Assembly (NCBI GenBank): GCA_900769445.1
Contig: CAAGGR010000095.1
Coordinates: 1 to 18,951 of the forward strand
From: an uncultured Alistipes sp.
GTDB lineage: Bacteria > Bacteroidota > Bacteroidia > Bacteroidales > Rikenellaceae
Length of the DNA stretch: 18,951 nucleotides
Direction of reading: 5' to 3'
Shown here: piece after piece, positions 7,923 through 15,268 of the stretch
Position numbering within the stretch: position 1 is the first letter of the stretch
How the letters are laid out: every line of letters begins with the position of its first letter
Notes under the pieces: model-generated
The model's database searches: none
Seen by the model: only the letters and a program-made list of their open reading frames with translations
Told to the model about the DNA's origin: nothing
Made by a program: the position numbers and the translations under genes

Positions 7923-8348
7923 TTACTCGTAGGTATACTCAAATCTTCGGTATGAGTTGAGCGTGCCATTGGCGTTGTAGTTAAGACGACGTGTGCATGC
8001 GCCATTGCTGTCGTATTCGAACTTGCGCACCTTGCTAACCTTGTTGCGCTCATTGTAGACAACCTCTTTGACAAGCCGACCCTCTGAGTCGTACTCATAC
8101 TCCGAGCGCCACGCAAGATGACGACCAAAGTCGCTATACTCCGACTCTGCGATGAGTTGCCCCTTCGCATTATAGACCTCGATATGGTCAACCCAGCTAT
8201 TCTTGCCATCAGGAGTGGTTTTCCACTCCTTCACAGTAAGACCCTTACCGGCGCTCTTTGCCATTAGGCTACGCTCCCTATTCTCTCCGTATGTGCTAAC
8301 GGTGATTATAAGGGCGATTATTGTGAGAATTATACGAAATTTACGCAT
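7923..8348 (-). CDS. Secreted YD/MORN-like repeat protein, unknown function
   Basis: A 141-aa protein when started at the ATG 8346-8348. A longer reading from a TTG at 8372 would place the start inside a terminator hairpin and put extra residues before the signal peptide, so the ATG is preferred. Residues 1-20 (MRKFRIILTI, then IALIITVSTY) form a signal peptide. The rest consists of short repeats of the form 'EYDSEGRL...YN...FEYDSNG...YNANGTL...FEYTYE', similar to RHS/YD or YwqK/MORN-type repeats, so a beta-rich periplasmic or surface protein is likely. No catalytic motif is seen. It ends 2 nt before the VTC gene start and is probably the first gene of that operon. Confidence 0.65.
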   Translation of the reverse strand: MRKFRIILTIIALIITVSTYGENRERSLMAKSAGKGLTVKEWKTTPDGKNSWVDHIEVYNAKGQLIAESEYSDFGRHLAWRSEYEYDSEGRLVKEVVYNERNKVSKVRKFEYDSNGACTRRLNYNANGTLNSYRRFEYTYE

Positions 8349-8351
8349 CTT

Positions 8352-8392
8352 AAAAACAAAAAATGGAACCAAACCCTATGAGAGTTGGCTCC
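8352..8392 (-). terminator. Rho-independent terminator after prfA, or leader attenuator
   Basis: On the minus strand a hairpin (plus 8365-8392) has GGAGCCAA pairing with TTGGTTCC (one G-U pair), with weaker pairing further in. A T-tract ATTTTTTGTTTTT (plus 8352-8364) follows. This fits an intrinsic terminator for prfA. The T-tract ends 3 nt before the ATG of the next gene, so the hairpin would also lie in that gene's leader if its promoter is upstream. Confidence 0.78.
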
Positions 8393-8490
8393 ACAAAGTA
8401 AATATCTGCAACTATATCCTTCTGGATACCTCTTCTCGCACTAAATATCTATCCCCTTCGCTTGTTGCTCAGATACTGAGGTCTGTTAGG

Positions 8491-9576
8491 CTACAACTCG
8501 CTCTCCTTCAAACGCTCGGCATTCTCGGCTACGATAAGCTGATCGATAACATCCTGAATGTCGCCATCCATAAAGGCTGAAAGGTTGTAGATAGTGTAGT
8601 TGATTCGGTGGTCGGTGATACGTCCTTGTGGGTAGTTGTAGGTACGAATCTTAGCCGAACGGTCGCCAGTAGATACCATGGTCTTACGCTTCGATGCAAT
8701 CTCGTCGAGGTACTTAGAGTACTCGAGGTTGAAGACACGGGTACGCAACTCCTCAAAAGCCTTATCGAAGTTCTTAAGCTGCGACTTCTGGTCTTGGCAC
8801 TGAACAACAATACCCGTAGGAATGTGGGTAAGACGGATAGCCGAATATGTGGTATTTACAGACTGACCACCAGGACCCGATGCACAGAAGATATCCTTGC
8901 GAATATCGTTCATCGAGATCTCTATATCGAACTCTTCTGCCTCAGGAAGTACCGCAACAGATGCCGCTGAGGTGTGTACACGACCCTGGGTCTCGGTCTG
9001 TGGTACGCGCTGTACGCGGTGTACGCCAGACTCGTACTTAAGAGTGCCATATACACTCTGGCCTGTAACCTTCAACACAACCTCCTTGTAACCACCCGAA
9101 GTACCCTCAGATGCAGAGGTAATCTCGTATCTCCAGCCCTTAGACTCGATATACTTGGTGTACATACGCAAGAGGTCGCCAGCGAAGATCGCAGCCTCGT
9201 CGCCACCAGTACCGCCACGAATCTCGACGATAGCGTTCTTGTCATCCTGTGGGTCTTTAGGGATAAGAAGAAGCTTAATCTCCTCCTCCATCTTCTCGAT
9301 TGCTGGCTCAAGTGTTGCAACCTCCTCGCGAGCAATCTCTCGGAACTCCTCGTCCTTCTCGTTTGCAAGAACGTCTTTAGCCTCAGCGAGGTTTGCAATC
9401 GCTGTGCGGAAGCGCTCCGATGTCTCGATGATAGGCTCAAGCTCCTTGTACTCCTTTGTAAGCTGAATGAATTGCTTGACATCAGCAATAACCTCTGGGT
9501 CGGTTAGCTTTTGACCAATCTCCTCGTATTTTAGCTTAAGACCATCGAGGCGAATAAGTATCGAATTATCTGCCAT
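8491..9576 (-). CDS. prfA: Peptide chain release factor 1 (RF1)
   Basis: A 361-aa class I release factor that ends translation at UAA and UAG. The GGQ motif that triggers peptide release is at 236-238 within SGPGGQSVNT. The HRVQRVPQTETQGRVHTS stretch (186-203) carries the stop-codon PxT tripeptide as PQT (192-194). The N-terminal helical part (about 1-105) and VEIRGGTGGDEAAIFAGDL (117-135) are typical of RF1/RF2, and the length and the HTSAASVAVLPEAEE motif favour RF1. No frameshift is seen, unlike many prfB genes. A promoter lies upstream and a terminator downstream, so it can be its own transcription unit. Confidence 0.97.
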   Translation of the reverse strand: MADNSILIRLDGLKLKYEEIGQKLTDPEVIADVKQFIQLTKEYKELEPIIETSERFRTAIANLAEAKDVLANEKDEEFREIAREEVATLEPAIEKMEEEIKLLLIPKDPQDDKNAIVEIRGGTGGDEAAIFAGDLLRMYTKYIESKGWRYEITSASEGTSGGYKEVVLKVTGQSVYGTLKYESGVHRVQRVPQTETQGRVHTSAASVAVLPEAEEFDIEISMNDIRKDIFCASGPGGQSVNTTYSAIRLTHIPTGIVVQCQDQKSQLKNFDKAFEELRTRVFNLEYSKYLDEIASKRKTMVSTGDRSAKIRTYNYPQGRITDHRINYTIYNLSAFMDGDIQDVIDQLIVAENAERLKESEL

Positions 9577-9602
9577 ATTTCTCTCTTTATATTATTATCG
9601 CG

Positions 9603-9634
9603 CAAATATAACGAAAATTTCTTGAAAAATAAAG
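9603..9634 (-). promoter_or_regulatory. Promoter for prfA (Bacteroidetes type)
   Basis: On the minus strand TATATTTG (plus 9603-9610) is a perfect match to the Bacteroidetes TAnnTTTG -7 box. A weak TTT-containing -33 candidate lies about 20 nt upstream (plus 9631-9633). It is about 27 nt from the prfA start codon, a fitting distance. Confidence 0.7.
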
Positions 9635-9709
9635 CAATGCTAAAATGTTGATGGTTAAATAGTTTGATTTATGGCGAAAAAATAAATACAAAAAATTTAA
9701 CAAAAACTC

Positions 9710-9740
9710 TTGACAAACGCATTTTCTTGTTGTATATTTG
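9710..9740 (+). promoter_or_regulatory. Promoter for the phage-like cluster (Bacteroidetes type)
   Basis: TATATTTG at 9733-9740 is a perfect TAnnTTTG -7 box. TTG at 9710-9712 sits exactly 20 nt upstream as the -33 element. The predicted start of transcription is near 9747. Flanking A/T-rich sequence could act as an UP element. The box is the ordinary housekeeping type, so no phage-specific sigma factor is needed. No clear operator or repressor site was recognised. Confidence 0.75.
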
Positions 9741-9984
9741 CACCGTCAAACCTCTTATAACCCACCGTTGCAAATCTCGAGTATAAACAATGATGGTGGT
9801 CATATTTTAGAGTTATTAACACTGCTAAATAGTTGTAAATAAGTGGTTAATAATTAATAATCAACAGATATAAACTTGTTTTTAACAATTTTGTGAACAT
9901 CAGGCAGGTAAGAACTACATAGTTTTACCGCTAGTGTAATAGGGAAGAAATCACTAACAGATAACAACTTAAAATATTTAATTT

Positions 9985-10941
9985 ATGATTTTCAAAACAA
10001 TGCCTCAAAATGGGGCCTCTTGGCTACAACCGCTGCTCTATAACTTGGAGTTTGGACAGAGAGAGAAGCAGGTAACGGTGGAGATTTATGATATGTTATC
10101 CTCGGAGCAATTGGGGAGGATTATGCTCTATAACCTCACCTCGGCCGAGATTGATATCGCACCATACATCCGTAGTAGGAAGTTGAGCGAGCCATTGGCA
10201 AAGCAGGAGGCGATTATTGCTCCATCACCCGATGCGTGTAGGGTGGTGCTAAGGGTAAATGGTGTGGAGTCTGAGCCACGACTCCTCTTTCGTAGCGAGA
10301 TTAGCGGACTATCACCTCAGGTAATGAGCGCGATTGCCGAGAATGGCACTATCGCCGTTGGTGAGACTATTAGGCTAACAGTTTTAGCCAAGAGTAATAT
10401 AAACCTTACGCTGGTGCAGCCGTCGGATGGAGGGTTTAGTAAGTATGAATGTGCGACAGATGGGGTACCATGTGAGGTGGTGGTGCCTGTAAACAACGCA
10501 AAGCTGGGGGATATTATCACACTGCGAGTGGTGTGCGACAACACGGAGGTTGTGATGTGCAGCTATCGAGTTGTGGAGCGTGATAGCAGTGCTGTGCGTC
10601 TTACGTGGCTCAACGCCAAGGGTGGCGTAGAGTCGCATACCTTCCCGCAGAGTGTGAAGCGTAGCCTTGTGGTAAAATCGGAGGATATAGAGTGTGAATG
10701 TGGCTGGTATAGGCGTGTTACAGGCTCTACGTTAGTGAGGCGAGTGATATTGTTGGGGGCAACACAGAGCGAGGTCGATGCGGTACTCGGTATTCTCCTA
10801 TCGCCAAAGGTCATTAGGTGCGACGATGGTGGTGAGATGGCGGTGCAACTTCTTACGGATACTATTACTTACGACGATCATGGCAGGGTACGTCGCTTGG
10901 AGTTCGACATCAAAGAGGAGTGGAAAGGGGGTCTGTTATGA
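9985..10941 (+). CDS. Phage tail/particle-associated protein, Dit-like by position, unassigned
   Basis: A 318-aa protein with no signal peptide or membrane segment. It starts MIFKTMPQNGASWLQPLLYN and shows mostly beta-type segments. The C-terminal third holds GGVESHTFPQSVKRSL (about 213-228) and ends YDDHGRVRRLEFDIKEEWKGG. I recall similar proteins beside phage structural genes in Bacteroidales but cannot name the family with certainty. Its place directly before a long hub-like protein matches distal-tail (Dit) then hub (Tal) order in siphophages. The assignment to Dit is inference. Its stop TGA overlaps the next ATG (ATGA), which implies translational coupling. The start ATG follows an A/T-rich leader without a Shine-Dalgarno sequence. 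Confidence 0.55.
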   Translation: MIFKTMPQNGASWLQPLLYNLEFGQREKQVTVEIYDMLSSEQLGRIMLYNLTSAEIDIAPYIRSRKLSEPLAKQEAIIAPSPDACRVVLRVNGVESEPRLLFRSEISGLSPQVMSAIAENGTIAVGETIRLTVLAKSNINLTLVQPSDGGFSKYECATDGVPCEVVVPVNNAKLGDIITLRVVCDNTEVVMCSYRVVERDSSAVRLTWLNAKGGVESHTFPQSVKRSLVVKSEDIECECGWYRRVTGSTLVRRVILLGATQSEVDAVLGILLSPKVIRCDDGGEMAVQLLTDTITYDDHGRVRRLEFDIKEEWKGGLL

Positions 10942-13265
10942 GTTGGCTAAGAGTTGATGGCGTGGATATCCCGATATCTACCGAGAGGTTAGAGTTGCCA
11001 TTGTTCGATGTTAAGCGGTTACGTAGTTGTGAGGCGCAGCGCGAGGGTGATGCGATGATGTTGAGGGTTAAGGCTACCGATGAAGTGGCAAATATCTTTG
11101 GCTTTGCGGAGCAGGCACACCCAAGCGAGCAATTTAACAACGAGTATCACTATGGCGAGGTGGTGGAGGATGGTGTTGTGCTATTCTCAGGTGTTGTCTC
11201 CTTCAGTTCTACAGAGTATGTCGATGGCCAGCCCTATTACAATATCAGAATTGCATCGGGAGGCGCTACATGGGCAGATATGGCTGCCACGACAAAACTT
11301 AAAGAGACCCCGATTCAAGCATCACGAAGGGTGGAGCTATCGAGCATCTGTGAGTCGTGGACAGATGATAACCCTGTTAAGATGTTGCCAGTAAATAGAG
11401 ATAGTTATCCTGAGGCAGCGAATAGCGGTCTATATGAAATATACCATCCTAAGTTGCCACAAGATTACCACCCATTTATCTCGGTTAAGGCGCTTATGGA
11501 TAACATATTATGTGGTGATGGCTACTCGATAAAGAGCAATTTCCTTAGCTCTCCGTTCTTTGAAAAATTGATGATTAGTGGCGCCTATAAGGGTATGAAG
11601 AGCGAGATGGCATACGCCTCAATGGGCTTCCATGCTATGCGTTCTACATCCTCCTCGGCTACGGCAGATGATCTGGGTATAGTCTTCTTGTCGCCATCAA
11701 AGCAGAGTAGAGAGGTTGGTGCGTTGGTCGATACGGTGAGTCCAACAACCGTTGATGAGAATGGTGCGTTGTGCGAGGGGGCTTATAGTACTGGAGGCTG
11801 CTTCACATTCGATAATGGTGTGCCTCAGTTTCGTCCTAAGCGCGATATAGACGTGGCTTTTGATCTCCATTTTAGCTACACCACCGACTACAAATTGCAG
11901 TCGTCGAAGCGGCTGAAGGGTTTTACAAAACTCTATATCGGAAGTGGTACATATATAGATGTCGCCTTGCCTAATCCCTATATCGATCGTCGAGATCGTG
12001 TCTCTGCCAATATGCAATACACGCTCTATATCTTCGACTATGATGAGACAATGAGCTATAACTTGACTGGTATTGGCGAAGTCTCGGGTAGGGTATCTAC
12101 GGTGCGATTTAACAGCGCGCCAACAGTCAAAATGCGACTCTATAAGCGTGGCGCTAACGAGAGCTACTACACTGAGTATTTGGGCGATTGGGCGCTCTAT
12201 GATGGCTATGTGGAGGATAGTGGAACGCAGAGGGTTGAGTTTACGCTCCGCACACCATATGAGCGTTGCTCGCCATCTTCGCCAAAGCTCTTTAATAACC
12301 TCTATTTCTATGGCGCTGAAAAGGGTCAGCAATTGACATTGCACTCTGGCTGTAGCATAACGCCAGTATTTGGCGGTACGGTGGGCTATGGCGAGCAGAT
12401 AACCTTCGAAGATGTTGCCAACCACGATATTCTAAACTCCAATATCGTAGATGCTCTGGCTCAAATGTTTAACCTCTGTATCTACACCCACAGGCCATCG
12501 AACACAATCTTTATAGAGCCATACGACGACTTCTTCAATGGCGATATTGTCGATTGGCGAGCAAGGCAGCGCGATGACAACGCCCAATACAAGGAGTGTG
12601 TGGTTGATAGTTTTATGGTTACCCAACTGGGCTATCAACCCTCGGATGGTGCGGTGGGCTACTGCTATGAGGGGGATAGTGGGGAGTTTGGACTCTGGCG
12701 CCATACCGTCGATAGCTATGCTACGAAGCAGAGTGTGAGCAATAGGCTCAACCCACTTTTTCACCCTACAGCCTCTACGCCAACTCTTGTGGGTACAGCG
12801 CCATCAGCATCGGTATTAGTCGTGGGTGATAGAGATAGCATTAACGACGAGGTCTACATCGAGCCGCGCATAGTGCTGTATCATGGTATGAAGAGGTTGC
12901 CTGAGGGGGAGTATTGGCCATCTCCGTTTGATAGCGATAACTACCCATGTGTGGCGTTCCATAGCGCCGAGGAGGGCGAGACCCTCTGCTTTGAGGATAG
13001 AGATGGTGTTGAGGGGTTGCATCGCTACTACGACACCGAATTTCGGGAGCGCGACACACGCCAGACGCTCACAACAGATATCTACCTCCCACCAGAGCAG
13101 TATGTAGCACTCCTTGATCCCAATAGTGGTGGAGCAAATATCCGCAGTCGCTTTAGGCTAAACATTCAGAACTCATCATCGCTATTCCGTCTCGATGCTA
13201 TTGAGGGGTATGATAGCGAGAGATATATTGCTCGCTGTCGCTTTCAAAGACTCTGCGAAGAGTAG
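10938..13265 (+). CDS. Large tail hub/baseplate-like protein
   Basis: A 775-aa protein. The start ATG 10938-10940 overlaps the previous TGA by ATGA. A GTG at 10920 would extend it by six residues but overlaps the previous gene further and is less likely. No signal peptide is present. The N-terminus is beta-rich. A middle segment reading NSNIVDALAQMFNLCIYTHR then FIEPYDDFFNGDIVDW (about residues 500-550) matches a pattern I recall in Bacteroidetes prophage proteins of hub or tail-associated type. The C-terminal part (RQTLTTDIYLPPEQYVALLD) is also seen in such proteins. It could be the receptor-binding or penetration part of the particle. No peptidase or lysozyme motif was recognised. This is the largest gene in the cluster. 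Confidence 0.6.
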   Translation: MSWLRVDGVDIPISTERLELPLFDVKRLRSCEAQREGDAMMLRVKATDEVANIFGFAEQAHPSEQFNNEYHYGEVVEDGVVLFSGVVSFSSTEYVDGQPYYNIRIASGGATWADMAATTKLKETPIQASRRVELSSICESWTDDNPVKMLPVNRDSYPEAANSGLYEIYHPKLPQDYHPFISVKALMDNILCGDGYSIKSNFLSSPFFEKLMISGAYKGMKSEMAYASMGFHAMRSTSSSATADDLGIVFLSPSKQSREVGALVDTVSPTTVDENGALCEGAYSTGGCFTFDNGVPQFRPKRDIDVAFDLHFSYTTDYKLQSSKRLKGFTKLYIGSGTYIDVALPNPYIDRRDRVSANMQYTLYIFDYDETMSYNLTGIGEVSGRVSTVRFNSAPTVKMRLYKRGANESYYTEYLGDWALYDGYVEDSGTQRVEFTLRTPYERCSPSSPKLFNNLYFYGAEKGQQLTLHSGCSITPVFGGTVGYGEQITFEDVANHDILNSNIVDALAQMFNLCIYTHRPSNTIFIEPYDDFFNGDIVDWRARQRDDNAQYKECVVDSFMVTQLGYQPSDGAVGYCYEGDSGEFGLWRHTVDSYATKQSVSNRLNPLFHPTASTPTLVGTAPSASVLVVGDRDSINDEVYIEPRIVLYHGMKRLPEGEYWPSPFDSDNYPCVAFHSAEEGETLCFEDRDGVEGLHRYYDTEFRERDTRQTLTTDIYLPPEQYVALLDPNSGGANIRSRFRLNIQNSSSLFRLDAIEGYDSERYIARCRFQRLCEE

Positions 13266-13289
13266 CTATAAACCTTAAAATTTTAATCT

Positions 13290-14186
13290 ATGAACCAAAC
13301 AATTAAGATCAAAAACGAGGTCGATACAACGATTATCGACATCGAAGGCACTATCGGAGTGCCAGAGTCGTGGCAGTGCGACAACCCAGATATGAGGGTT
13401 ACAACCTATGAACGCTTCAAGGAGAGCGTGTCGCGTATTGCCGATATCTCGAATAGTACCATTCGTGTCAATATACGCTCTACGGGTGGCGATGTGAACG
13501 ATGCTCTGCTTATCTATGAGGCGCTGAAGGCTACGGGGGCAAAGATTACCACCTGCTGTTATGGCTATACCGCCTCGGCTGCTACAATCGTGGCACAAGC
13601 GGCAAGTGAGGGGTGCCGACTAATTGCCCCTACCTCGCTCTACCTTATTCATAACTCGCTCTGCTCGGTGGAGGGTAATGCCGATGAGCTTCAGGCAGAG
13701 GTGGATATGCTGCGCCAGACAGATTGCCGTATCGCTGAGGTCTACGCTTCGCGTTCGGGTCGCAGTGCCGAGGAGTTCTTGACACTGATGTCGGAGAATG
13801 GTGGTCGCGGTCGCTGGCTATCGCCTGCGGAGACTATTGCAGAGGGTCTTGTGGATGCTGTTGAGAGCGAACAGTCTACATCCGTGGAGGAGCATCCAAC
13901 CCTTACCGAGCGAGCAAAGCTTGGTGTTATGGCGTTGCTACGCGCTGTAGGTATCGAGGTTGGTGCAGGGCATCCAGAGCCAATCGAGGATGTAAATGTG
14001 AGACCTATGCAGACTCCGTGCAATGATGTTGAAGGCTCAAAGATAGCCTTTGAAGAGGCGCAGAGAGCGGTAAACACTACCCCTCTAAAGCCTACCGAGG
14101 ATCCATCTCCTATGGAGCATAGTTCTGAGCCACGTAAGCAGGCATACGAGAGCGATGTGCGTTCAATTAAACGACTATTCAACTAA
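13290..14186 (+). CDS. ClpP/SppA-like head maturation protease, possibly with scaffold-like tail
   Basis: A 298-aa protein. Residues about 13-195 carry a ClpP-type fold: IDIEGTIGVP, RVNIRSTGGDVNDALLIYEAL (59-79), the nucleophile region CCYGYTASAATIVAQA with S96, and LYLIHNSLC with H121. The third catalytic residue is probably an Asp in the 131-145 stretch. This is the layout of phage prohead proteases that cut capsid or scaffold proteins during assembly. After about 195 the chain is polar and low in structure (about 100 residues, rich in E, P, S and T) and could act as a scaffold domain. It is followed by the capsid-like gene, as usual for such proteases, after an 84-nt gap. Confidence 0.85.
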   Translation: MNQTIKIKNEVDTTIIDIEGTIGVPESWQCDNPDMRVTTYERFKESVSRIADISNSTIRVNIRSTGGDVNDALLIYEALKATGAKITTCCYGYTASAATIVAQAASEGCRLIAPTSLYLIHNSLCSVEGNADELQAEVDMLRQTDCRIAEVYASRSGRSAEEFLTLMSENGGRGRWLSPAETIAEGLVDAVESEQSTSVEEHPTLTERAKLGVMALLRAVGIEVGAGHPEPIEDVNVRPMQTPCNDVEGSKIAFEEAQRAVNTTPLKPTEDPSPMEHSSEPRKQAYESDVRSIKRLFN

Positions 14187-14270
14187 AAACATTTTGAGTA
14201 CTCATAAAGTTACAAACCATTAACAATCTATCAATTAACCTTTTTTACTAACAATTAAACTTTTACAATT

Positions 14271-15221
14271 ATGGGAATTATTCAGAATCCAAAGTACTAT
14301 TCAGGTCGAGACCTTGAGACAATCTTTTTCCGCCCTATGATTACTGGCGAGAACTCCGAGCAGCTTGGCATCAGAACTATCTACAATATGCCTGTGCCAA
14401 CCACAATCCAGCTATGGAGTCCGCAGAGTGATGTGTTGCAGGCATTCTCATCTGGTTGGTCGGGAGGCGCAACAGCGGTGCGCAAGCAGAAGGAGATTAG
14501 CATGGCTAAGGTCAAGGCGGAGGTCGGTTTCTCGGCATCGGAATACTTCAATCAGGTATATGAGCTTATCACAAATAGCGCAGATGTAAATATGGATGAC
14601 CTCACAGGTAGCGAACTTGAAAAGGCGGAGACAGAGATGTTCCGTGCTGCCATCGCTGAGAGCCTTCGAGTGATGATGTGGCTTGGCGACACTGAGGCGG
14701 ACAACAACAACCTCTTTGATGGTCTGCTCAAGCTTATTGATAGATATCCTTGCAAAGAGGCAGATATGAGCGATAATGGCTGGGAGCCAAATTCGATAAT
14801 GGAGCTATTTAGCCTGATGTGGAACAACGCGGATGCACGACTTCGCGCCTTGAAGAAGGATGGACAGCTCGCCTTCTTTGTAACATCTGAGATATATGAT
14901 GCCTATGAGCAGTATCTCGACCAGTTTGGTGGCGATAACTCTTATAGCGAGCTTGTAACAGGCCGTCGCATGCTACACTACCACGGCATCCCAGTTATCG
15001 ATATCAATATTAGCCATATCAAGCCTGAGGGTGAGAAGCCACGTTGTGTTCTTACTGACCGTAGAAACCTTGTGCTTGCCGTAAACACCAGCGACTACCC
15101 AGGTGCTGAGGTGCGTATGTGGTACAACCCTGACGAGATGGAGAACCGTCAGCGAGCAACCTTCCTTGCTGGCTGCGAGGTTCTCGATGAGGAGTTGGTT
15201 GTAAAGGCGGTATTCGAGTAG
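14271..15221 (+). CDS. Major capsid-like protein (HK97-fold candidate)
   Basis: A 316-aa protein that starts MGIIQNPKYYSGRDLETIFF. No signal peptide is present. By pattern and place (after the protease, before the portal) it fits a Bacteroidetes phage major capsid protein: a long helix-like stretch near 115-140 (ELEKAETEMFRAAIAESLRV), then DNNNLFDGLLKLIDRY, then QLAFFVTSEIYDAYEQYL and MLHYHGIPVIDI (about 240-251), then RRNLVLAVNTSD, the type of late strand seen in HK97 folds. The N-terminal region is too short for a classical cleaved delta domain. It is preceded by an 84-nt A/T-rich leader without a gene, which may set its own expression level. Confidence 0.72.
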   Translation: MGIIQNPKYYSGRDLETIFFRPMITGENSEQLGIRTIYNMPVPTTIQLWSPQSDVLQAFSSGWSGGATAVRKQKEISMAKVKAEVGFSASEYFNQVYELITNSADVNMDDLTGSELEKAETEMFRAAIAESLRVMMWLGDTEADNNNLFDGLLKLIDRYPCKEADMSDNGWEPNSIMELFSLMWNNADARLRALKKDGQLAFFVTSEIYDAYEQYLDQFGGDNSYSELVTGRRMLHYHGIPVIDINISHIKPEGEKPRCVLTDRRNLVLAVNTSDYPGAEVRMWYNPDEMENRQRATFLAGCEVLDEELVVKAVFE

Positions 15222-15268
15222 TAAGCCGCACCGAGATAGTAATTAACACATTTATAATAAGTTATTTT

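Larger units (their letters stand above)
9577..9984. other. 408-bp non-coding gap with divergent promoters and long leader
   Basis: No gene longer than a few codons is visible. The gap holds the prfA promoter (minus), a plus-strand promoter and a predicted leader of about 240 nt (from about 9748) before the first phage-like gene. Near the leader start a weak hairpin joins CCACC (9762-9766) with GGTGG (9795-9799), with TTG/CAA pairing inside it. A six-codon ATG reading frame (9790-9810) lies in the hairpin and has nothing else to support it. The rest is A/T-rich. No known riboswitch, tRNA or att-like direct repeat was recognised. Confidence 0.6.

Noticed and set aside
8349..8372. Upstream TTG start for the YD-repeat protein
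   Set aside because: It would place the start inside the terminator hairpin and in front of a good signal peptide.
9790..9810. Six-codon leader peptide in the long leader
   Set aside because: It has no ribosome site and no amino-acid bias of known attenuators. Such short frames occur by chance.
9577..9984. tRNA gene or phage attachment site beside prfA
   Set aside because: No cloverleaf and no direct repeat shared with the right flank (17741-17791) was found by eye.
10920..10940. Upstream GTG start for the 775-aa hub-like gene
   Set aside because: The ATG at 10938 gives the common ATGA overlap with the previous gene. The GTG adds six residues with no support.
11697..12425. Open minus-strand frame of 242 codons opposite the hub-like gene
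   Set aside because: It is antisense to a long intact gene with phage-like blocks, shows no domain, and looks like a codon-bias shadow.
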